A stretch of 64,000 nt of DNA. It comes from G963665975 sp963665975 (GTDB lineage: Bacteria; Bacteroidota; Rhodothermia; Rhodothermales; Bin80). Of the stretch, positions 26,437 through 35,579 are shown piece after piece. Numbering within the stretch: position 1 is the first letter of the stretch; each line of letters opens with the position of its first letter. The DNA is taken from positions 3,844,001 to 3,908,000 of the forward strand of contig OY762508.1 of NCBI GenBank assembly GCA_963665975.1, read 5' to 3'. A model generated the notes under the pieces. That model had not been told where the DNA came from and did no database searches. It saw only the letters and a list, made by a program, of their open reading frames with translations. The position numbers and the translations under genes are program-made.

Positions 26437-28809
26437 ATGCCTGGCACAAAAACCATCTCCTTGCGCGATACGGCGCGTGCACGGTACCTCAATTATGCAT
26501 TATCCGTTATTACCAGCCGTGCTCTGCCCGATATCCGCGACGGGCTGAAGCCGGTTCAGCGGCGTATTTTATATACCATGTTTGCCAGCCTGCGTCTGTA
26601 TCCTGACGCGCGCTATCGCAAGAGCGCCACCATTGTGGGGGATGCGATGGGCAAGTATCACCCACACGGTGATACGGCCATCTATGATGCGATGGCGCGC
26701 ATGGCGCAAGATTTTTCACTGCGCGATCCGCTAGTGGATGGACACGGCAATTTCGGCTCGATAGATGGCGACCGGCCAGCCGCGATGCGGTATACGGAGG
26801 CCCGGCTTCGTCCGCTGGCCATGGAAATGTTGCAGGAACTGCGGCAACAGACCGTAGCGTTTCGCCCAAATTTTGACGGTACGCTTTCGGAGCCGGTAGT
26901 CCTTCCCGCCCGGTTCCCCAATCTTCTCGTAAACGGAGCGACGGGCATCGCCGTAGGGATGGCGACGAACATTCCACCGCACAATCTTGGAGAGGTTGTG
27001 GATGCGGCCATTTACATGGTCGATGCATGGCGGCGACAGGTGGGCGCAGGCAAAACGGAAAATCCCCGGCCGGCAGTGCGTGTACAGACGCTTCTTTCCA
27101 AGTTCATCAAGGGGCCGGACTTTCCCACAGGCGGATGCATCCTTAACACGGCAGAGGAGCTTGTCGAGATCTACAAACGCGGCGAAGGGCCAATCCTGTT
27201 GCGTGGCGAATACAAGAAACAAGGCGCTCGCCACATTATCATAACCTCCATCCCATACGCGGTAACCAAAGGAGATCTCGTAGAAAAAATAGCAGAGCAC
27301 ATCGCCAAGGAACATGTTCCGCAACTCACGGACATTCGCGACGAATCAACAGACGACGTGCGGATCGTGCTTGAACTCAAACGGGGCGCCAACGCGAATG
27401 CCGCGATGGCGTACCTGTTCAAGCACACGCAGCTGAGGACGCGATTTCACGTCAATCTGACGTGCCTCGTGCCTACGGAAAACCCGCACGTGCCGGCGCC
27501 CGAGAAAGTGGACCTTGTGACCGCTTTGCATCAATTCCTGGAATTCCGTCTTGACGTAGTCACACGCCGCCTGCAATTTGAACTCGAACAGCTCGAAAAA
27601 CGCATCCATATACTCGAAGGCTTCGAACGGATCTTTGATGCGCTGGACGAGGCTATCAAGATCATTCGCTCGTCGCGAAACAAGGCGGACTCGAGCCAGC
27701 GCCTGCGTCACCGTTTCCGGCTGACCGAGGTGCAGGCCGATGCCATTCTTGAAACGAAGCTCTACAAACTGTCCCAACTGGAAATCGAGGCGATCCACGT
27801 AGAGCTGGAAGCCAAGAGGCAGCGCGCCGAAGAGATCCGTGTCCTGTTAGGGGATCAGAGGGCGCGTTGGACGATGGTTCGAGAGGAGCTGGCGGCCCTA
27901 AAGAAGGAGTTTGCGACCCCCCGCCGCAGCATCATTGGCGGACCGGATGATACAGCCTATGAATTCTCGGAAGAGGACTTTATCGTCGACGAAGATGCGT
28001 ACCTGATCGTTACACGAGATGGTTGGGTGAAACGGCAACGATCCTACACGGACGCGGAAAGTATACGCATTCGTGACGGTGATGAAGTGGGATGGATCCT
28101 GCCTGGAAGAACGCGGAATACGGTGGCGTTTCTAACCAGTTTCGGACAGGCCTACACCATTCGCGTAGACGAAGTGCCAAGCACGCGGGGCCACGGCGTC
28201 CCGTTGCAAAAGCTTTTCAAATTCGCCGACAATGAGCGCCTGGTCGGAGTAACTTCGGTCGATCGGCGCATTCTGCCAAAAATGGTGTCCCATGTGGAAC
28301 CAGAGCTTTTTCCCGTAAACGGCACTAAACACCGACACGCGCCGTATGGATATCTCGTGGCGTTTACGAAGCACGGTATGACCTCACGCCTGTTGCTCGA
28401 TCCCTACGTAGAACCGTCCACCAAGGTGGGACGCCGATACATGCGCCCGCGGGATGGGGACGAGATCCTGGTGGCCTATGTTGCAGGAGGTGAGGAAAAT
28501 GCTTGTCTGGCGTCCCGGTCGGGTAACGTGCTGATTTTCCCGATTCAACAAATTCCCGTTCGCAAAGCAGGCACGACAGGCGTCATTGCCATGGGACTGG
28601 ACAAGGACGATTACCTCATGGGCGCGATTCTGACTTCGAACGCACGCGTTGGGCTGGTCATTGAAACCAGTCGTGGCCGGCGTGAAACCGTGCGCACCAC
28701 CAAGTACGCCGTTAGAAGGCGTGCCAGCAAAGGACACCAGATAATTAAACAGGGCCATATTGCCCGGGTCCTGTACAGCCCTGTTGAACTTCGTCTCAAG
28801 GAGAACTAG
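26437..28809 (+). CDS. parC: Type IIA topoisomerase subunit A (topoisomerase IV ParC-like)
   Basis: The DNA breakage-reunion subunit, 790 residues. The winged-helix/tower core contains RDGLKPVQRRILYTMF, the quinolone-resistance region KSATIVGDAMGKYHPHGDTAIYDAMARMAQDFSLR, and the catalytic Tyr in AAMRYTEARL. IPPHNLGEVVDAA and the coiled-coil with FRLTEVQADAILETKL follow. The C-terminal beta-propeller starts near residue 510, and its first blade reads DGWVKRQRSYTDAESIRIRDGDEVG, without the GyrA box (QRRGGKG) needed for wrapping. That favours ParC over GyrA. The subunit B gene follows 24 bp later, an order A-B opposite to many gyrB-gyrA operons. Confidence 0.85.
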   Translation: MPGTKTISLRDTARARYLNYALSVITSRALPDIRDGLKPVQRRILYTMFASLRLYPDARYRKSATIVGDAMGKYHPHGDTAIYDAMARMAQDFSLRDPLVDGHGNFGSIDGDRPAAMRYTEARLRPLAMEMLQELRQQTVAFRPNFDGTLSEPVVLPARFPNLLVNGATGIAVGMATNIPPHNLGEVVDAAIYMVDAWRRQVGAGKTENPRPAVRVQTLLSKFIKGPDFPTGGCILNTAEELVEIYKRGEGPILLRGEYKKQGARHIIITSIPYAVTKGDLVEKIAEHIAKEHVPQLTDIRDESTDDVRIVLELKRGANANAAMAYLFKHTQLRTRFHVNLTCLVPTENPHVPAPEKVDLVTALHQFLEFRLDVVTRRLQFELEQLEKRIHILEGFERIFDALDEAIKIIRSSRNKADSSQRLRHRFRLTEVQADAILETKLYKLSQLEIEAIHVELEAKRQRAEEIRVLLGDQRARWTMVREELAALKKEFATPRRSIIGGPDDTAYEFSEEDFIVDEDAYLIVTRDGWVKRQRSYTDAESIRIRDGDEVGWILPGRTRNTVAFLTSFGQAYTIRVDEVPSTRGHGVPLQKLFKFADNERLVGVTSVDRRILPKMVSHVEPELFPVNGTKHRHAPYGYLVAFTKHGMTSRLLLDPYVEPSTKVGRRYMRPRDGDEILVAYVAGGEENACLASRSGNVLIFPIQQIPVRKAGTTGVIAMGLDKDDYLMGAILTSNARVGLVIETSRGRRETVRTTKYAVRRRASKGHQIIKQGHIARVLYSPVELRLKEN

Positions 28810-28833
28810 GGTACGTTCCGAATACGGAGCAAC

Positions 28834-30777
28834 ATGAGAATGGCCGAAGCAGCGACCTATACCGGTGACGCCATCCAGGTCCTGGAAGGTCTGGAGCCTG
28901 TCCGCAAGCGACCGGGAATGTATATCGGTGGCACCGGAAAGCCCGGGCTGCATCACTTGCTATGGGAAATCGTCGACAATGGAATTGATGAGGCCACCAA
29001 CGGCTATGCGTCCACGATCGAGGTTGTCCTGCACGCGGATGGCAAGAGTATTACCGTTAGTGACAACGGACGCGGCATTCCAGTAGATCCGCATCCCAAG
29101 AAAAAAGTCCCGGCGCTGCAGGTCGTCTTTACCACGCTGCACGCAGGAGGCAAGTTTGATAATTCCCAATATATCACCTCCGGTGGTCTGCACGGCGTCG
29201 GCGCATCCGTTGTTAATGCGCTTAGTTGCGAGCTTATCGCCACGGTGAAGCGTGATGGCCGCACCTATCAGCAGCAGTATGCGCGTGGCAAGCCCACGAC
29301 CAAGCTGCGCATCATCAAGGATGCCACGCGCGGTACGGGGACGGCAATATTTTTTCGTCCCGATCCAAAGATTTTCGAGACGGTTGCTTTTGATGCCGCA
29401 TGGATTAGGGAGCAGCTCGACGTTAAGACATACCTCAACCGCAATCTGAGGATCGGCTTCAAGAACGAAGTCAGCGGCGAGTCCTTCACCTTTTATCACG
29501 AGGGGGGTATCGTTGAATACCTGGAAGAAATCGTCACGCGGGGTGGCGCGTCCGCCATTCATCAGGAAGTCTTCACCGTTCTGCAGAGCGAGCTTCAGGA
29601 CGGCGTGCGCATAGAGGTGGCGCTGCAGTGGACGGAGGCGCCCAGGGAAACGGTACAATCTTTTGTCAATGGAATCCCGACACCTGGCGGGGGTACACAC
29701 GAACAAGGATTCAAGAATGCGGTCCGATCAGCGGTGCGGGCCTATCTTGACACCCATAATCTGGCTCCAAAGAGCCTTAATGTATCCGCTGACGATATTC
29801 GCGAGGGAATCGTCGCTATTGTCAACATGTTCATGGTCGACCCGCAGTTCCAGGGGCAGACGAAGGAAAAGCTCAATAACCCGTCTGCCAGGAATCTGGT
29901 CTCTGGCGCAGTACGTTTGGCACTGGAGCAGTTCCTAAACAATTACCCTACTGCGAGCGATGCCATTGCGGCGCGTGTGATTCAGTCTGCAAAGGCGCGG
30001 CAGGCCAGCCGGGCGGCGGCCCGGTCAGTGCGCCGCAAGGCTAGCGTAAGCCATCGCCTGAACCTTCCCGGAAAACTGGCGGATTGCTCCTCCACGGATC
30101 CGGCCGAGGGAGAACTGTTTATTGTAGAGGGCGACTCGGCAGGCGGATCGGCAAAGCAAGGGCGCGACCGGAAGTATCAGGCGGTCTTGCCGCTGCGTGG
30201 CAAGGTTCTTAATAGCGAACAGGCCACCATGAGCCGCGTGATGGCCAACAAGGAGCTCTCCAATGTGACGCAGGCCTTAGGATGTGGTCTGGGAGCGAAT
30301 CTGGACCTGAGCAAGCTGCGCTACCATAAAGTTATACTCCTCATGGACGCAGACTCGGATGGGCATCACATTGCGACGCTGCTTCTTACCTTCTTTTATC
30401 GGTACATGCGTGATCTAATTAATCAAGGCCATGTGTTTGTTGCAGAACCGCCCCTATACCGTATGGATGCCGGCAAGGAAACCTACTGGGCGCTCGATGA
30501 TGCAGACAGACTCCGGATCGAACGGCGGCTGAAGCGGAAGCACCCGAATATCAAAATCGACCTGCAACGGTTCAAAGGACTGGGCGAAATGATGCCGGGG
30601 ACACTCAAGAAGACCACGCTGGATCCCCGATATCGGCGATTGCTGAGGGTCACGATCCCCGAGGTTGAACGCAAGCTGACCGACAGCACGATTTCTGCCC
30701 TCATGGGCAAGGATGCTTCGGCGCGCTACCGTTTCATCATGGAGAACGCAGCCATGGTTGAGGAACTGGATGTGTAG
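28834..30777 (+). CDS. parE: Type IIA topoisomerase subunit B (topoisomerase IV ParE-like)
   Basis: ATPase subunit, 647 residues. GHKL ATPase motifs: EIVDNGIDEA (catalytic Glu and Asn), VSDNGRGIPVD, and GGLHGVGASVVNALS. The transducer segment is followed by the TOPRIM domain: FIVEGDSAGGSAKQGRDRKYQAVLPLRGKVLNSE and LLMDADSDGHHIATLLLTFFYR. QRFKGLGEMMPGTLKKTTLDP marks the C-terminal tail that binds subunit A. DADSDGHH differs slightly from the usual DADVDGxH. Paired with the preceding subunit A, it forms a complete heterotetramer; assignment as ParE and not GyrB rests mainly on the partner lacking a GyrA box. Confidence 0.85.
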   Translation: MRMAEAATYTGDAIQVLEGLEPVRKRPGMYIGGTGKPGLHHLLWEIVDNGIDEATNGYASTIEVVLHADGKSITVSDNGRGIPVDPHPKKKVPALQVVFTTLHAGGKFDNSQYITSGGLHGVGASVVNALSCELIATVKRDGRTYQQQYARGKPTTKLRIIKDATRGTGTAIFFRPDPKIFETVAFDAAWIREQLDVKTYLNRNLRIGFKNEVSGESFTFYHEGGIVEYLEEIVTRGGASAIHQEVFTVLQSELQDGVRIEVALQWTEAPRETVQSFVNGIPTPGGGTHEQGFKNAVRSAVRAYLDTHNLAPKSLNVSADDIREGIVAIVNMFMVDPQFQGQTKEKLNNPSARNLVSGAVRLALEQFLNNYPTASDAIAARVIQSAKARQASRAAARSVRRKASVSHRLNLPGKLADCSSTDPAEGELFIVEGDSAGGSAKQGRDRKYQAVLPLRGKVLNSEQATMSRVMANKELSNVTQALGCGLGANLDLSKLRYHKVILLMDADSDGHHIATLLLTFFYRYMRDLINQGHVFVAEPPLYRMDAGKETYWALDDADRLRIERRLKRKHPNIKIDLQRFKGLGEMMPGTLKKTTLDPRYRRLLRVTIPEVERKLTDSTISALMGKDASARYRFIMENAAMVEELDV

Positions 30778-30803
30778 GCATTCCAATATTACTGACACAC
30801 GCC

Positions 30804-31601
30804 ATGCGGGGTAACTCTGGTTATTGGACACGTGAGCACGACCTGGCGCTCGTGTACATCGCTGTCGCGTTTGGCGCTGTCGAGGAGCTTGACGACAACG
30901 CGCTGGCGATCGTTACCGACGTCCTCCAGGATTGGCGGGCAGATTTTCCTCCCGACATGGCGCAGGACGTTGTGATGGAGGCAGTCGATGCGTACATCGG
31001 CGATGAGTCCGAGTCCATTTTGGAGGCAGCAGTAAGCTCGCTGGGGGAGATGCTATCGCCCGACGAGCGTCTGCGCGCCCTGGAGGATATCCTGCGGATT
31101 GTGGAGGTCGATGACGTGCTGGTGAGCTCCGAGGCGTACTTGATTCACAAACTTGCCACTTCCTGGGAAATCCGGGCCACTGCCAAGCAGCTACTGATGG
31201 AGTCTACATCGACCGTGGCGTTGGCTCCTGATTGGAATCTGCTGCATGATATAGGACTGTTGTACGTGGTATTGGCTCATGCAGGAGACGGGGACCTTAC
31301 ATCTCCGGAATTAGAGTTGATGCAAGAGCGCCTTGCAGACTGGCAGCCAGACATGTCGCACAACGCAATCCGTTCCGTGCTGGGTACGGCGATGACGTTT
31401 TACCAGCAGGGTCCAAACCTAAACTTGCTGCACGGCGCCGTGGCATCCATGCGCGACAAGATGCCCGCCATGCACAGGCTGCTCCTTCTGGACGATATGC
31501 TCCATATCGCCGAAGCGGATGGAGCTATTACCGCCCATGAGAAGGAAATCATATATAATTTCTCTGAGGCCTGGGGAGTGCAAATATTACCTACTTCGTA
31601 G
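30804..31601 (+). CDS. TerB-like protein with two tandem domains
   Basis: 265 residues, all-helical, acidic, no signal peptide. Two copies of a TerB-like unit are visible: residues about 10-120 (REHDLALVYIAVAFGAVEEL, WRADFPPDMAQDVVMEAVDAY) and about 140-255 (LLHDIGLLYVVLAHAGDGDL, WQPDMSHNAIRSVLG). Each ends with a second acid-rich loop; the last, AEADGAITAHEKEII, is typical TerB. TerB domains may bind metal and occur in tellurite-resistance and stress systems, but no other ter genes are near, so function is unknown. Its 3' end overlaps the convergent fxsA gene by 11 bp. Confidence 0.75.
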   Translation: MRGNSGYWTREHDLALVYIAVAFGAVEELDDNALAIVTDVLQDWRADFPPDMAQDVVMEAVDAYIGDESESILEAAVSSLGEMLSPDERLRALEDILRIVEVDDVLVSSEAYLIHKLATSWEIRATAKQLLMESTSTVALAPDWNLLHDIGLLYVVLAHAGDGDLTSPELELMQERLADWQPDMSHNAIRSVLGTAMTFYQQGPNLNLLHGAVASMRDKMPAMHRLLLLDDMLHIAEADGAITAHEKEIIYNFSEAWGVQILPTS

Positions 31602-32064
31602 GGCGGTCGCGTGGCTGATCCTCCAGATCACGAGCATACCGGGGATGCTCGCGAGGCGTTCCTTGCCATGATGCGGGATCCTGTGGCATCGCATGCACGA
31701 TACGATTCTTGTACAACTGGATTACCAGATTGCGCATAGGGGCGCGCGTAAATGGCAGAAGGCCTGCAAAACCCGCTACATCCGTAATTATGCCCGGCGT
31801 GACCAGCAGCGCACCAGATATTAGTATAATGACTCCATCCAGCAGCACTTGTCCCGGCAATCGGCCGCGGGCCATCTCTTCTCCAAGCCTGACCCAGACC
31901 GCCAATCCCTGGCTCAGGGCCAATTTGCTGCCGATAATTCCTGTAACCAGAATTAAACCCAGGGTAGGCCATATCCCCAGGAATTGGCCCACATAGAGCA
32001 GCAGCGCCAGCTCGGCTGCTGGTAGCAATACAAACAGAGAGACAATCCAGGCGTAACGCTTCAT
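31591..32064 (-). CDS. fxsA: FxsA-family membrane protein
   Basis: The ATG at 32064 gives 157 residues. The membrane core matches FxsA: MKRYAWIVSLFVLLPAAELALLLYVGQFLGIWPTLGLILVTGIIGSKLALSQG, then ISGALLVTPGIITDVAGFAGLLPFTR. That gives about three to four transmembrane segments with a charged cytoplasmic tail. FxsA was named from a phage-exclusion suppressor in E. coli; its biochemical role is not settled. Located 62 bp downstream of moxR on the same strand. Confidence 0.85.
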   Translation of the reverse strand: MKRYAWIVSLFVLLPAAELALLLYVGQFLGIWPTLGLILVTGIIGSKLALSQGLAVWVRLGEEMARGRLPGQVLLDGVIILISGALLVTPGIITDVAGFAGLLPFTRAPMRNLVIQLYKNRIVHAMPQDPASWQGTPREHPRYARDLEDQPRDRPTK

Positions 32065-32125
32065 ATAACCACCGTGCGCTGGCGTTGCGGGGCCGAACAA
32101 GCATCATCAGCAAGCGCCGAACGGA

Positions 32126-33127
32126 CTACGCGTGCGCCTGCTCCATGAGCCGTGTAATCAGGTCCACGGCGCTGACACCGTCCGCTTCTGCATTGAAGTT
32201 CGGAATGATCCGGTGGCGCAGGACCGGTGTCGCCATCGCGTGGACGTCTTCAAAGAGCGGCGTGAGCCGTCCGTCCAGGGCGGCGAGGGCCTTGGCGCCA
32301 AGGATCAAGTATTGTGAGGCGCGTGGGCCTGCCCCGTAGCTGATATAGTTGTCGACAAAATCGGGAGCAGTGTCGCGTCCTGGGCGCGTTTTTGCAACCA
32401 GCGACACTGCATACTCCAATACGTTGTCGGCAACCGGAATGTGACGTACAAATGCCTGGTAGGTGAGCAGTTCTTCCTGTCGCATGATGGGATGCACCTG
32501 CGCGGTGTGTGCGCTGGTCGTGGACCGCACAACCTCCACTTCCTCTGCGAACGATGGATAATCCAGCCATAGGTTCAGCATGAAGCGATCCAGTTGCGCC
32601 TCGGGGAGGGGATAGGTGCCCTCTTGCTCGATAGGATTTTGTGTCGCCAGCACAAAGAAGGGCTCTTCCAGTGTCAACGTGTGCCCCGCGGCCGTCACGT
32701 GGTGTTCTTGCATGGCTTCCAGGAGCGCGGCCTGCGTCTTGGGTGGCGTGCGATTGATTTCGTCGGCAAGCACGACATTGGCGAAGATTGGCCCGCGGAC
32801 AAACTTGAAGGACCGGTTCCCCGTCGAATGATCTTCTTCGATGATCTCGGTGCCGGTTATGTCACTCGGCATGAGGTCCGGAGTGAATTGTATTCGGTTG
32901 AAGGTCAAATCAAGCGCTTCGGACAACGTGCGGATGAGGAGGGTCTTGGCCAGACCTGGGACTCCAACCAAAAGCACATGACCACGCGCCAACAGGCACA
33001 CGATGACATGGCGAATCACATCATCCTGGCCGACAATGACTTTGGCGATTTCCGCGCGAAGCCGCTGGTTGGATTCTATCAATGCCCCTAGAGTGGCCGG
33101 ATCCGCGGCATTTCGTTCGGTCTGCAT
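32126..33127 (-). CDS. MoxR-family AAA+ ATPase
   Basis: 333 residues. Walker A in HVLLVGVPGLAKTLLIRTLS, Walker B and sensor region in NVVLADEINRTPPKTQAALLEAMQE, VTAAGHTLTLEEPFFVLATQNPIEQEGTYPLPEAQLDRF (sensor 1 and arginine finger region), and DFVDNYISYGAGPRASQYLILGAKA at the C-terminus. MoxR ATPases act as chaperones that mature or activate partner proteins, often with VWA or DUF58 proteins. No such partner is encoded here; instead it follows a set of periplasmic chaperone genes on the same strand (73 bp downstream of the surA-like gene). Confidence 0.9.
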   Translation of the reverse strand: MQTERNAADPATLGALIESNQRLRAEIAKVIVGQDDVIRHVIVCLLARGHVLLVGVPGLAKTLLIRTLSEALDLTFNRIQFTPDLMPSDITGTEIIEEDHSTGNRSFKFVRGPIFANVVLADEINRTPPKTQAALLEAMQEHHVTAAGHTLTLEEPFFVLATQNPIEQEGTYPLPEAQLDRFMLNLWLDYPSFAEEVEVVRSTTSAHTAQVHPIMRQEELLTYQAFVRHIPVADNVLEYAVSLVAKTRPGRDTAPDFVDNYISYGAGPRASQYLILGAKALAALDGRLTPLFEDVHAMATPVLRHRIIPNFNAEADGVSAVDLITRLMEQAHA

Positions 33128-33199
33128 ACCGGTTTCAGTTGCGATGAGTCCGTGGCCTTAGGGAAGTATGGTTGATCCAGGCCCTGTGGGTGCCATGGT

Positions 33200-34594
33200 C
33201 TAGTTGAGTGGTCCGGACAGCGAGCCATCAGCGCGAGCCTTCTCCAGAAGCGTGCGACCCTGGCCGCGCGTTTCCACATAGACGTTCTCGCGTAGTGAGT
33301 CCAGCCATTCACGCATTTCCAGATTTCGTTTTTCTTCCAGCGCCAACTGCTCAATACGAGCGTAGTCCGTTTCAATATCCACGCGGTGGGCAGGAACGCG
33401 GCGCTGCATCAGGACTATATGGTAGCTCTGGGTGCCGTCAAGCAGTGTCACGGGAGCGGGATTGCTGAGCTCTCCCACCTCCATCGTATCAATCACCGCG
33501 CGCCAGTCCGGGCCCAGCGCCTCCAGGAACAGGTCTCGTTCTCCCGTAGCCGGATCGACAAGACGACCACCAATCTCTGCACTTGTCGCCTCTTCTGAGT
33601 GCCTTCTGGCCAGGATTTCGAAGGAAATCTTTTCCGTCATTATCGAATCTCTGAGAACGGTCAGGTATGCGATGGCGTCCGTTGGATCCGTGTCGCTCTG
33701 GTCTATGCTAATCAGCACATGGCTAAAGTCAATGGATTCGCCTATCCGCTCGTTAACGCGGAGGACATGATAGCCAAACGGAGATCGGAATGGCGCCGAC
33801 AGGCTATCCTCCGCGATGCGTGACGCCACAGCCGCGAACTCTGGCACCAGACCTCCGAGAGCCATCTCCCTATACCGGCCGCCGGATTCTGCCGAGCCCG
33901 GGTCGTCAGAATAGCGACGGGCCATATCTTCCAGCGATGACGTTCCAGTGATGATGGAATCCCTGATAGTTGATATGATCTCAAACGCGTCAGCCTCCGC
34001 TTCGGGAGATACCTCCGGGTGCCGCACGATGTGGGCAACTCGGATAATATCCGGCAGCGTGGGCAACGAGTCGGTCGGGAACTGGGCAAACCAGTCTCTG
34101 ACCTCTGAGGGCGTCACCTTGATCGCCCGCATTTTCTGGCCCTGCAACTGCTCTGCGAGCAAACGATCACGAAAATCCTCTCGAAGATCCGCCCGTATTT
34201 GCTCAACGGTCTTGCCGAACGTTTCCTCCATCAACGCTTGACTGCCAATCTGCCGCGACAGCATGTCAATGCGCTCGTCCAGGGACTGGTCTATTTGATC
34301 CTCGGTAACGGTCAAGTTTGTATCACGCTTGGCCGCCTCGGCCATTACTTTTTGGTCGATGAGCTGCTCCAGTGCCTGACTCCACAGCAAGTCCGAGTAC
34401 TCAAGGCGTTGTTGCTGGATCGCATTGGCCAGTACAGCGTCGATTTCTGACTTGAGAATTATGTCGTCGGCAACGATGGCCACGATCTCATCAATGACGC
34501 GGTCTTGCGCGTGCGTCACGGGCGCCAACCACAAGAGTCCCGCCACCAGCGCGGTAAGCATGCCGTTCGTCCAGGCGAGATTCAATATTTGCAT
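33200..34594 (-). CDS. SurA-like periplasmic peptidyl-prolyl isomerase chaperone
   Basis: The ATG at 34594 is chosen because a signal peptide follows (MQILNLAWTNGMLTALVAGLLWLA, cut after THAQ); the open frame extends further upstream but without signal character. 464 residues in SurA order: N-terminal helical chaperone domain (RVIDEIVAIVADDIILKSEID, QALEQLIDQKVMAEAA), a first parvulin domain (IRVAHIVRHPE to GLVPEFAAV, FGYHVLRVNER), a second parvulin-like domain (DFSHVLISIDQSD to SYHIVLMQRR) and a C-terminal helix. SurA escorts unfolded outer-membrane proteins across the periplasm. Third of three consecutive PpiC/SurA-type genes. Confidence 0.88.
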   Translation of the reverse strand: MQILNLAWTNGMLTALVAGLLWLAPVTHAQDRVIDEIVAIVADDIILKSEIDAVLANAIQQQRLEYSDLLWSQALEQLIDQKVMAEAAKRDTNLTVTEDQIDQSLDERIDMLSRQIGSQALMEETFGKTVEQIRADLREDFRDRLLAEQLQGQKMRAIKVTPSEVRDWFAQFPTDSLPTLPDIIRVAHIVRHPEVSPEAEADAFEIISTIRDSIITGTSSLEDMARRYSDDPGSAESGGRYREMALGGLVPEFAAVASRIAEDSLSAPFRSPFGYHVLRVNERIGESIDFSHVLISIDQSDTDPTDAIAYLTVLRDSIMTEKISFEILARRHSEEATSAEIGGRLVDPATGERDLFLEALGPDWRAVIDTMEVGELSNPAPVTLLDGTQSYHIVLMQRRVPAHRVDIETDYARIEQLALEEKRNLEMREWLDSLRENVYVETRGQGRTLLEKARADGSLSGPLN

Positions 34595-34677
34595 ACGATA
34601 GTTGGGCCGATTTTGGCGAACTTCAATACACAAACGTAGCATTACCTGCACTTGTTGTATGATGGCAATCACATGGA

Positions 34678-35529
34678 CTACTTGATAACCAGAACTTCAC
34701 GGGACAGGGCTTCCATTCTCAATCGTTGAACCTGACGCTCATACACCTGTTTCCGCGTGTCCATGGTCAACTGCCGACGGACCTGTTCTTCGACCCACGG
34801 CAATTCTGGCAGCTCGCCGGCGGGCACCCGGTCCGCCAGTTGCAGGAGGTGTATATGCGAATCTGTAGCGACCAACGGGGCAATTTGTCCGGGTCGCAGG
34901 CGCAACAGTTGTTCGCGCAGCTCGGGCTGCCCCGCGAACAGGTGGCTTTCCGGGACGTAATTCCGGGAGAGCGAATTCGATACAGCGGCGTCCTCTGAAA
35001 AACGATTCGCAAGAAGCAGGAATACCGAGTCTGCCTGTGCCTGCGGAGTCTGGCGCAACCACGTATGCGCCCGTTGCGCAGAATCGGGAGTGGCACTGTA
35101 GAGGTACCGTACCCGGACAAATGGTTCACGAAGTCGCATGTGCTCCTTGTGCAGGTCAAAATAGGCCTGGACCTCGTCCATGCGAGGGATCTCTGTAGAC
35201 TCTTCGTATAGCAGGGAGATCAGCGCGTCTATGAGTACTGCGCGCTCACCTTCCAGCAGTCGATCTTTTACGACTTCCTGGGAACGGAGGTCACGCCTCA
35301 GGGCCTCTTGGTACAGCAATTCCCGGGAGACCCACTGGTCAATGACCTGCTTGCGCACTTCTACGGAATCCAGTAGAACCGGGAGGCTCGCCAGCGCGGC
35401 TTCCAGGTCCTCCTCCATGAGGTAGGCATCGCCGGCGCGCGCCACGAAGGCCACCGGCTCCGGCTGCATGCGGCAGGCAGGCAGTAGCACGAGGCAGCAC
35501 GCAAGTACGCTCGAACGGAATCGTAGCAT
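34678..35529 (-). CDS. PpiC/SurA-type lipoprotein chaperone (short form)
   Basis: 283 residues starting MLRFRSSVLACCLVLLPACRM, a lipoprotein signal with lipobox LPAC. The N-terminal SurA-like helices are present (GDAYLMEEDLEAALASLP, QVIDQWVSRELLYQEALRRD). The later half resembles a degenerate parvulin domain (VRVRYLYSATPDSAQRAHTW, LFAGQPELREQLLRLRPGQIAPLVA, HIHLLQL). Isomerase activity is uncertain because the usual parvulin catalytic pattern is weak; it may act only as a chaperone. It sits between the large PpiC gene (50 bp upstream) and surA (83 bp downstream), so the three are probably one operon. Confidence 0.78.
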   Translation of the reverse strand: MLRFRSSVLACCLVLLPACRMQPEPVAFVARAGDAYLMEEDLEAALASLPVLLDSVEVRKQVIDQWVSRELLYQEALRRDLRSQEVVKDRLLEGERAVLIDALISLLYEESTEIPRMDEVQAYFDLHKEHMRLREPFVRVRYLYSATPDSAQRAHTWLRQTPQAQADSVFLLLANRFSEDAAVSNSLSRNYVPESHLFAGQPELREQLLRLRPGQIAPLVATDSHIHLLQLADRVPAGELPELPWVEEQVRRQLTMDTRKQVYERQVQRLRMEALSREVLVIK

Positions 35530-35579
35530 CGACCTGTCGGTCCGGAACGGTGCGCAAGCGCAGCCGCCTGCGTGGTCAA

